From contig SVRV01000003.1 in the NCBI GenBank assembly GCA_015064635.1, positions 62,001 through 126,000 of the forward strand: a stretch of 64,000 nt of DNA, given 5' to 3'. Origin of the DNA: Oscillospiraceae bacterium. Lineage in GTDB: Bacteria > Bacillota > Clostridia > Oscillospirales > SIG627. Under the pieces are notes generated by a model that did not search any database, was not told the DNA's origin, and saw nothing but the letters and a program-made list of their open reading frames with translations. How positions within the stretch are numbered: the first letter of the stretch is position 1; each line of letters begins with the position of its first letter. Position numbers and translations under genes: made by a program. This document shows positions 57,307 to 64,000 of this stretch, in pieces.

Positions 57307-58680
57307 TTATTTAAGATATTCCTTGATGTATTCGATTTGTGCGTTCACCGAATCGGGACCCGTACCGCCTTGAGAAATACGCTTCTTTACGCAGGTAAAG
57401 AGGTTTATCTCGTCATAAAGGTCGGAATCGAACATATCGGAGAACTTCTTGTATTCCTCAAGCGGCATGTTGTCAAGCACGAAATTGTTCTCAATGCAGA
57501 ATCTGACAATCTGTCCCGTAATCTTGTACGCCTCACGGAAGGGCATCCCCTTCTTTGTGAGATAGTCTGCAAGGTCGGTCGCATTGATAAATCCACGGTT
57601 TGCCGCGGCAAGAGTATTTTCCTTGAGGACGGTCATTGTTTCGATCATGGGGGAGGTAACCTGAAGGCAAACCTTTACGGTATCAAAGCTGTCGAATATC
57701 GACTCCTTGTCCTCCTGCATATCCTTGTTATAGGCAAGGGGAAGTCCCTTGAGCATAGTGAGAGTCTGCATAAGGTTTCCGTACACTCTGCCTGTCTTTC
57801 CTCGCACAAGCTCTGCCATGTCGGGATTCTTCTTCTGGGGCATAATGCTGGAGCCGGTTGTGTATGAATCGTCAAGCTCAACGAACTTGAATTCCCAGCT
57901 CGACCAGAGAATTATCTCCTCGGAGAGTCTTGAAAGGTGAGTCATAATGAGTGAGAGCGCACTCTGAAGCTCAACGCAGAAGTCACGGTCGGAGACACCG
58001 TCAATACTGTTGAGAGTGTAGCCGTCAAATTCGAGAAGCTTTGCCGTGTGTGTTCTGTCGGTGTTGTAGGTTGTGCCCGAGAGTGCACAGCTGCCAAGAG
58101 GAGACAGATTCATTCTCTTTACAGCATCCTCTATGCGTCCCGCATCTCTTATAAACATCATCGCATATGCAAGAATGTGATGCGCAAAGGTTATGGGCTG
58201 CGCTCTTTGTAAATGAGTGTAGCCGGGCATTACGGTGTCGGTATTCTTCTCCGCCTGAAGGCAGATGGCACCGATGAGCTTTTTGATAAGCTCAAGCACC
58301 TCGGCAGCCTCGTCTCTGAGGTAGAGTCTCACGTCAAGTGCCACCTGGTCGTTACGGCTGCGTGCGGTGTGAAGTCTCTTGCCCGCATCTCCTATTCTTG
58401 CTGTAAGCTCGGTTTCCACAAAGGAATGAATATCCTCCGCTTCGCTTGTTATTTCAAGCTTTCCCGAATCTATATCCTCAAGTATGGAGCTGAGTCCGTC
58501 AACTATGAGAATTCCGTCACTTTCCTCAATTATGCCCTGCTTTACCAGCATTGAGGTGTGCGCCATTGACCCCTGAATGTCCTGACGGTACATGCGTGAG
58601 TCAATGTCTATGGACGAATTGAAGCCGAAAGCAATTTTGTCCAGCTCTTTTGTAAATCTTCCTGCCCAAAGCTTTTCCAT
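57307..58680 (-). CDS. argH: argininosuccinate lyase
   Basis: LWAGRFTKELD, GSSIMPQKKNPD signature, ARSRNDQVALD. Confidence 0.96.
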   Translation of the reverse strand: MEKLWAGRFTKELDKIAFGFNSSIDIDSRMYRQDIQGSMAHTSMLVKQGIIEESDGILIVDGLSSILEDIDSGKLEITSEAEDIHSFVETELTARIGDAGKRLHTARSRNDQVALDVRLYLRDEAAEVLELIKKLIGAICLQAEKNTDTVMPGYTHLQRAQPITFAHHILAYAMMFIRDAGRIEDAVKRMNLSPLGSCALSGTTYNTDRTHTAKLLEFDGYTLNSIDGVSDRDFCVELQSALSLIMTHLSRLSEEIILWSSWEFKFVELDDSYTTGSSIMPQKKNPDMAELVRGKTGRVYGNLMQTLTMLKGLPLAYNKDMQEDKESIFDSFDTVKVCLQVTSPMIETMTVLKENTLAAANRGFINATDLADYLTKKGMPFREAYKITGQIVRFCIENNFVLDNMPLEEYKKFSDMFDSDLYDEINLFTCVKKRISQGGTGPDSVNAQIEYIKEYLK

Positions 58681-58689
58681 TATAACCTC

Positions 58690-59919
58690 TTACTTTAAGT
58701 TGTTCTTAGCCTTCATCTTTGCATAAACCTTAACGGGGAGTCCGTAAAGATTGATGAATCCTGCAGAATCTGCCTGGTTGTATACCTCGTCCTCGTCGAA
58801 GGTTGCGATTTCGGGGTCGTAAAGTGAATAGGGAGATGTAACGCCTGCGTTTATCATATTGCCCTTATAGAGCTTGAGTGTTACATCGCCTGTAACTGTC
58901 TTCTGTGTTGTCTTAACAAATGCAAGAATAGCCTCCGTGAGGGGAGTGAACCACTGTGCATTGTAAACTATCTCGGCAAGCTTCTGCGCTACAAGTGACT
59001 TGTAGTGAGCGGTTTCCTTGTCAAGTGTGATGGTCTCAAGCACCTCGTGAGCCTTGTAGAGAATAGCTCCGCCGGGAGTTTCATATACGCCGCGGCACTT
59101 CATACCTACAAGTCTGTTTTCAACAATGTCAAGAAGTCCGATGCCGTTTGCACCACCAAGCTCGTTGAGCTTTGTAACAAGTGCAACAGAGTCCATTTCA
59201 ACACCGTCGATGGCAGTGGGAACACCCTTTTCAAAGTGAATCTTTACGTAGGTGGGCTTGTCGGGAGCCATTTCGGGTGAAATGCCCATTTCAAGGAAGC
59301 CTTCCTTGTTGTAAAGAGGCTCGTTTGCAGGATCCTCAAGGTCGAGACCTTCGTGTGAAAGGTGCCAGATGTTCTTGTCCTTTGAGTAGTTTGTCTCACG
59401 GCTTATCTTGAGAGGAACGTTGTGTGCCTCTGCATAGTCGATTTCTTCCTCACGGGACTTGATATCCCACTCACGCCAAGGAGCGATGATGGGCATGTCG
59501 GGAGCAAATGCCTTGATGGCAAGCTCGAATCTTACCTGGTCGTTACCCTTACCTGTACAGCCGTGACAGATAGCGTCAGCACCCTCTGCAAGAGCAATTT
59601 CAGCAACTCTCTTTGCAATCGGAGGACGTGCAAACGCTGTACCGAGGAGATACTCCTCATACTTTGCGCCTGCCTGCACACAGGGGAATACATAATCCTC
59701 AAGGAATTCCTTTGTGAGGTCTTCTATGTAAAGCTTGGAAGCACCTGTCTTTATTGCTTTTTCTTCAAGTCCCTCAAGCTCGCTTGCCTGACCTACATTT
59801 CCCGATACTGCGATTATCTCGGGATTGTTGTAGTTTTCCTTTAACCACGGAATGATGATTGAAGTATCAAGTCCTCCCGAATAGGCGAGAACTACCTTTT
59901 TGATTTTTGTCTTGTCCAT
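58690..59919 (-). CDS. argG: argininosuccinate synthase
   Basis: [33 protein letters not shown]; start 59919 with AGAGGTG RBS. Confidence 0.96.
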   Translation of the reverse strand: MDKTKIKKVVLAYSGGLDTSIIIPWLKENYNNPEIIAVSGNVGQASELEGLEEKAIKTGASKLYIEDLTKEFLEDYVFPCVQAGAKYEEYLLGTAFARPPIAKRVAEIALAEGADAICHGCTGKGNDQVRFELAIKAFAPDMPIIAPWREWDIKSREEEIDYAEAHNVPLKISRETNYSKDKNIWHLSHEGLDLEDPANEPLYNKEGFLEMGISPEMAPDKPTYVKIHFEKGVPTAIDGVEMDSVALVTKLNELGGANGIGLLDIVENRLVGMKCRGVYETPGGAILYKAHEVLETITLDKETAHYKSLVAQKLAEIVYNAQWFTPLTEAILAFVKTTQKTVTGDVTLKLYKGNMINAGVTSPYSLYDPEIATFDEDEVYNQADSAGFINLYGLPVKVYAKMKAKNNLK

Positions 59920-60161
59920 TTTAAACACCTCTTGTATGAATATTCATTTTGTTTACATAATTATACAACCATAGACACGGATTGTCAATAGTAAATACAA
60001 AAAATTATATTGGTATTATCTCACGATAATATGAACATTTTTTTAACAAAACTATGCATTTTAATCAAAAGGTAAAAAAATATGAAAGTACGTGTATTAC
60101 TATTGAAAAATCCGCCGTTTTGTGCTACAATATGTCGTATAAAAATTTGGAGGTCGCTTTC

Positions 60162-62225
60162 TTGAAAAAAGCTTGTGAATACATAAATAATCTAAAGCCG
60201 ACAAAGCACTTTTATATAACGCTTGTCATTGTATATCTTTTTGCAATAATATGTGAGTGCGGTATGCTTCCGTTTTCAAGACCGTTTTATTCGGTGCTCT
60301 GTCTGGTCTTTATTCTCTTTGGCTTTTTGTCGAAGGAGCCGCTTGTGAAGGTCAGCGCAAAGCCGACTCGTTTTTTCTACACGGTTTTGTTTCTCACTTT
60401 TTTGTTTGCAGTACTGTGTGAATGTGAGTTTTTGCCCTTTTCAAGACAGGGATATTCCCTTATTGCGCTATTTTTCATATTCTTCTCCTTTGTCAGATTC
60501 GAAATAAGAGAAATACCTCTCTGGGACATTGTTTTACCCCTTTTCAATTCCTTTATTTTTACCTTGGTTTTTCAGCTTATGCTTTCCCAGGATATTGCTC
60601 ATCTCAACGAAACAACGCTCATGGGTAATTTTGCACTCAATGCGGGCATTACGTATGCACTTTTATTTATTACAAACAGAGTGCGCCTTGCAATAACTGT
60701 ATCAAACATACTCCTTACCGGCTTTGCCTTTGTGGATTATATGGTAATAAGCTTCAGAGGCAGTGAGATAAAGTTCTGTGATATATATTCCCTCCGCACA
60801 GGTATGTCGGTTATGGGACAGTATAAAATTGAGTTTACAAGAGCGGTAATATACGCATTTGTTGTACTTGCCTTTGTTCTCTTTTTCGCATGGTCAACGA
60901 AGGTAAAACGCATATCGAAGAGAAATCAGCTTCCCAGAATCACTGCTGTTTTGTGCGTGGGAATTGCTCTCAACACCGTTTCCTGGTGCATGAATAACTC
61001 CGAAAACTATATGCAGCTTTGGGCTACTGACGGTATAAAGTACAACGGACTTACCTATAATTTCCTTATTGAAGCACGTGACAGCCGAGTTGAGGTGCCC
61101 GAGGGATACTCGGACGAAAAGGCGAATAAAATACTTTCCGCCTATGGCAAAGGAAAGTCGGAAAAGGACACTCCGAACATCATTGTTATAATGTCCGAGG
61201 CGTTTGCGGATTTGTCAATAATCGGCGAGTATGAAACAAATAAGGACCCAATGGAGTTTTACAATTCCATAAAGGAAAACTGTACAAAGGGTTATGCGCT
61301 GTCGTCCGTTTACGGCGGAAATACAGCAACCTCCGAGTGGGAGTTCTTAACCGGTAATACTCAGGCATTCTTGCCATACGGCTCAATTGCTTACCAGCAG
61401 TATATCAAGTCCAAGGCTAACAGTATTGTTGACGTAATGCGTGAAAACGGCTACACCACAGTAGCAATGCATCCCTTCAAATCCACAGGCTGGCGCAGAA
61501 ATATTGTCTATGACGTTTTCGGCTTCGACGAGATATATTTTGAAGAGGAGCTGACCAGACAGGGCAGAGTGAGAGGCTTTATCAGCGACTCCACGCTTTT
61601 CGGCGATATTATAAACAGATTTGAAAATAAAAAGGACGGCGAAAAGCTTTTCTGCTTTGCCATCACTATGCAAAATCACGGCGGTTACGAATTTGGAGGC
61701 TTCCCATCGGAGGTAACGGTTGACGGTATGGATATTTTGAGCGTAAATCAGTACCTCACCCTCCTTGACAAGAGTGACAACGCTCTCCGTGAGCTTATAA
61801 CCTATTTTGAAAGTGCCGACGAGGAAACGATGATAGTTATGTTCGGTGACCATTTTCCGGCGGTTAAGGGCGAATTTTATACCAACCTTATGGGAAAAGA
61901 GTATGCTGACTCCTATGAGGGCACGATTAAGAGATATATGGTGCCCTATATGATATGGACAAACTACGATACTCCCGAGGAAAAGGGTGAGCTTACAAGT
62001 CTCAACTTCCTATCAACCGAAATGATGAAGAGAGCGGGAATCGGACTTACGCCGTATTATTCCTATCTCGATTCACTACGTGAAAAGATGCCGGTCATAA
62101 GCTTCTTCGCCTACCATTCCGCACTTGACGGAAAGCTCAAGCGACCCGGGGAAGCAACAGGGGAGGAGCTTCGTCTTCTCAATGAGTACAGAACCGTTCA
62201 GTACAAAAACGTTTTCAATCCTTAA
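60162..62225 (+). CDS. LTA synthase family protein (membrane sulfatase-like)
   Basis: N-terminal TM helices; PNIIVIMSEAFADLS, GGNTATSEWEFLTGN, MFGDHFPA; TTG 60162 preceded by GGAGG. Confidence 0.88.
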   Translation: MKKACEYINNLKPTKHFYITLVIVYLFAIICECGMLPFSRPFYSVLCLVFILFGFLSKEPLVKVSAKPTRFFYTVLFLTFLFAVLCECEFLPFSRQGYSLIALFFIFFSFVRFEIREIPLWDIVLPLFNSFIFTLVFQLMLSQDIAHLNETTLMGNFALNAGITYALLFITNRVRLAITVSNILLTGFAFVDYMVISFRGSEIKFCDIYSLRTGMSVMGQYKIEFTRAVIYAFVVLAFVLFFAWSTKVKRISKRNQLPRITAVLCVGIALNTVSWCMNNSENYMQLWATDGIKYNGLTYNFLIEARDSRVEVPEGYSDEKANKILSAYGKGKSEKDTPNIIVIMSEAFADLSIIGEYETNKDPMEFYNSIKENCTKGYALSSVYGGNTATSEWEFLTGNTQAFLPYGSIAYQQYIKSKANSIVDVMRENGYTTVAMHPFKSTGWRRNIVYDVFGFDEIYFEEELTRQGRVRGFISDSTLFGDIINRFENKKDGEKLFCFAITMQNHGGYEFGGFPSEVTVDGMDILSVNQYLTLLDKSDNALRELITYFESADEETMIVMFGDHFPAVKGEFYTNLMGKEYADSYEGTIKRYMVPYMIWTNYDTPEEKGELTSLNFLSTEMMKRAGIGLTPYYSYLDSLREKMPVISFFAYHSALDGKLKRPGEATGEELRLLNEYRTVQYKNVFNP

Positions 62226-62242
62226 AACAAATATACCTCCGG

Positions 62243-63145
62243 TTAATTTCCGGAGGTATTGTTTTGTATCTTCACCGCTTCCTTTGAAAAGCTTCTGTAT
62301 TCGGAAGGAGAGCAATTTTTTATTGATTTGAATACACGGTTGAAATATGAAACCGAGGAGAATCCGCTGTCAAGAGCCACCTCAAGCACACTCTTGTCAC
62401 TTTCGGTGAGCATTTCACTTGCATGGTAAATTCTCACCGCATTAAGATAGTCGGTGAAGCCGATCTTCAGCGTGTTTTTAAACAGACGGCAGAAATAGTA
62501 GTTGCTCATTCCGGCTTTTTCGCATACGTCGGAAAGGGAGATGTCCTCCTTGTAGCTTTCCGATATGTATTCAAGAGCGGGAGTGAGCTTTTTTATTTTC
62601 TTTCGGTCGATCTCCTCACACTCGTCGGCAAAAAATCCGCACTTGTAAAGGGATGCCATAATTCCGTAAATGCCCGAGGTAAGATATAGCATACGGGAGG
62701 GCTCGGCTTCCTTTGCCGTGTCAAAAAGGAACTTGCAATAGCTGTTTATCTCGCAATCACTAAAAATTTCGATTTGCTTTCCCATAGCGCCACGAACTAT
62801 ATTAAGGTAGGAGTCATAGCTGTGGCGGTTCTTCGTAAATGCATCCGCCTTGAATTGAATGAGTCCGTACTTCATATTGCCCGCATCGGCGGCAAAGGTG
62901 GCGTGTACAACGTTTGAATTTATGCACACAACATCGCCGGGTTTGGCGGTATACTCATAGCCGTTGGCAAGCCTTGTGCCAAAGTATCCCGAAAAAATGT
63001 ACAGAAGCTCAATCTCGCCGTGTAAGTGGGAGCCGCACAGCTGCATGCCCTTTTCTACATGAAAATCGCTTTGCCCCTCGTTTATTTTCAGCGGGACTCC
63101 ACTGATATTTGGAATGACCTTTTCAAACCTTACCGTTTCTTTCAT
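62243..63145 (-). CDS. AraC family transcriptional regulator
   Basis: Cupin N-term; LSDVCEKAGMSNYYFCRLFKNTLKIGFTDYLNAVRI...VLEVALDSGFSSVSYFNRVFKSIKNCSPSEYR. Confidence 0.88.
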   Translation of the reverse strand: MKETVRFEKVIPNISGVPLKINEGQSDFHVEKGMQLCGSHLHGEIELLYIFSGYFGTRLANGYEYTAKPGDVVCINSNVVHATFAADAGNMKYGLIQFKADAFTKNRHSYDSYLNIVRGAMGKQIEIFSDCEINSYCKFLFDTAKEAEPSRMLYLTSGIYGIMASLYKCGFFADECEEIDRKKIKKLTPALEYISESYKEDISLSDVCEKAGMSNYYFCRLFKNTLKIGFTDYLNAVRIYHASEMLTESDKSVLEVALDSGFSSVSYFNRVFKSIKNCSPSEYRSFSKEAVKIQNNTSGN

Positions 63146-63294
63146 AATGACAATATTTTTCACTTTCAAGCAAATATAAAAACTTTAAGACAATTATACA
63201 CTATACTCTTTTTTTGTCAAGTCAAATGCGAAATTATATTCTTTTCGGGTTGACTTTTTTGTATAATGGGAATATAATACATATAACAAAATTT

Positions 63295-63410
63295 GTTTCA
63301 GGGCGAGGTGTGATTCCTCACCGGCAGTTACAGTCTGCGAGCGAAGGTGTTTTCCTTTGCCGAATCGGTGAAATTCCGATACCGACGGTTATAGTCCGGA
63401 TGAAAGAAAC
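63295..63410 (+). ncRNA. FMN riboswitch (RFN element)
   Basis: P1 GTTTC/GAAAC; AGGGCGAGGTGTGATTCCTCACCGGCAGTTACAGTCTGCGAGCGAAG...ATCGGTGAAATTCCGATACCGACGGTTATAGTCCGGATGAAAG matches RFN consensus. Confidence 0.97.
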
Positions 63411-63432
63411 AGAGGTAGGCTTACCTCTTTTT
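63411..63432 (+). terminator. candidate expression-platform terminator
   Basis: AGAGGTA-GGCT-TACCTCTTTTT immediately after the riboswitch aptamer. Confidence 0.65.
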
Positions 63433-63455
63433 ATGTCCTGAAAGGAGGTAATTTT

Positions 63456-64000
63456 ATGAAAAGAGTATCTAAAACCAGAACAATTGTCATCACAGCGCTT
63501 CTTGCCGCAATTTCAAGTGTACTTATGTACCTGAATTTTGCACTGCCCTTTGCACCTGCCTATCTGAAGATTGACTTTTCCGATTTTCCCGCACTCCTTG
63601 CATCGTTTTCACTGAATCCCGTGTGCGGAATGGTTGTATGCCTTATCAAGAATCTTATCAGCCTTCCCGCTTCAAATACGCAGTTCGTGGGTGAGATATC
63701 AAACTTCATTCTCAGTTCTACCTTCGTTATGACAGCAGGCTTTATCTATCGCCGTCATAAGAGCAAGAAGAGTGCTCTTGTGGGCTGCCTTGTAGGTGCT
63801 TTTGCCATGTCCGTTATGGCAGTGTTTTCAAATTACTTTGTAGTTTATCCCGCATATGTGCGACTTATGTTTGGCGGCTCTGAAGCACCACTCATCGGTA
63901 TGTCATCGGCGCTTATTCCTTGGATTGACAGTATTCTCAAGGTAGTGCTTGTATTCAACTTCCCCTTTACGCTTTTGAAGGGTATAATAAACGCACTTAT
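63456..64000 (+). CDS. ribU: ECF transporter S component, riboflavin (RibU-like; 3' end outside window)
   Basis: ATG 63456 with AAAGGAGGT RBS; TIVITALLAAISSVLMYLNFALPFAPAYLKIDFSDFPALLASF; under FMN riboswitch. Confidence 0.93.
   Translation, partial: MKRVSKTRTIVITALLAAISSVLMYLNFALPFAPAYLKIDFSDFPALLASFSLNPVCGMVVCLIKNLISLPASNTQFVGEISNFILSSTFVMTAGFIYRRHKSKKSALVGCLVGAFAMSVMAVFSNYFVVYPAYVRLMFGGSEAPLIGMSSALIPWIDSILKVVLVFNFPFTLLKGIINAL

Noticed and set aside
63250-63267. TTGACT...TATAAT as a promoter for the FMN riboswitch
   Set aside because: The spacing is only 6 nt, so TTGACT cannot serve as the -35 of that -10; the TATAAT itself may still be used.
63214-63441. 75-aa ORF overlapping the FMN riboswitch
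   Set aside because: Lies across the structured RNA and ends before ribU; no coding evidence.

Overview
The window is a gene-dense stretch of a low-to-mid GC Firmicutes (Clostridia / Oscillospiraceae-like) chromosome. This placement is inferred from gene families, Shine-Dalgarno usage and intrinsic terminators; no database search was run. I support about 49 protein-coding genes, one tRNA-Arg(CCG), one FMN riboswitch ahead of a ribU-type transporter, and many intrinsic terminators. I see no CRISPR array, no transposase and no prophage. Main blocks: (a) a sugar-acid type catabolic cluster with four Gfo/Idh/MocA oxidoreductases, an enolase-superfamily enzyme, a nitrilase and an AraC regulator; (b) two giant secreted modular proteins sharing uncharacterised repeats, the second ending in an alpha/beta-hydrolase, separated by a MerR-DNA-binding-domain / FGGY sugar kinase fusion; (c) LacI-dut-D-aminoacylase; (d) a P1B ATPase divergent from a TetR regulator; (e) four tandem xylose-isomerase-like TIM barrels plus a histidine phosphatase; (f) a BMP-type nucleoside ABC transporter, coaX and an ECF S component; (g) a four-helix-bundle (S23/Avd-like) gene next to an inverted array of small hairpins separated by GTATATCATCA linkers; (h) dacF-like, polyprenyl synthetase, addB; (i) an apparently catalytically dead P-type-ATPase-like membrane protein; (j) rlmB, sigma factor, cpsCD-like pair; (k) a second carbohydrate cluster with a GH20-like barrel; (l) argGH, LTA-synthase-like and ribU. 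The most unusual items are the hairpin array at 37190-37375, the MerR-FGGY kinase fusion with a MerR-type 19-bp-spacer promoter in front of it, and the pseudo-P-type ATPase.
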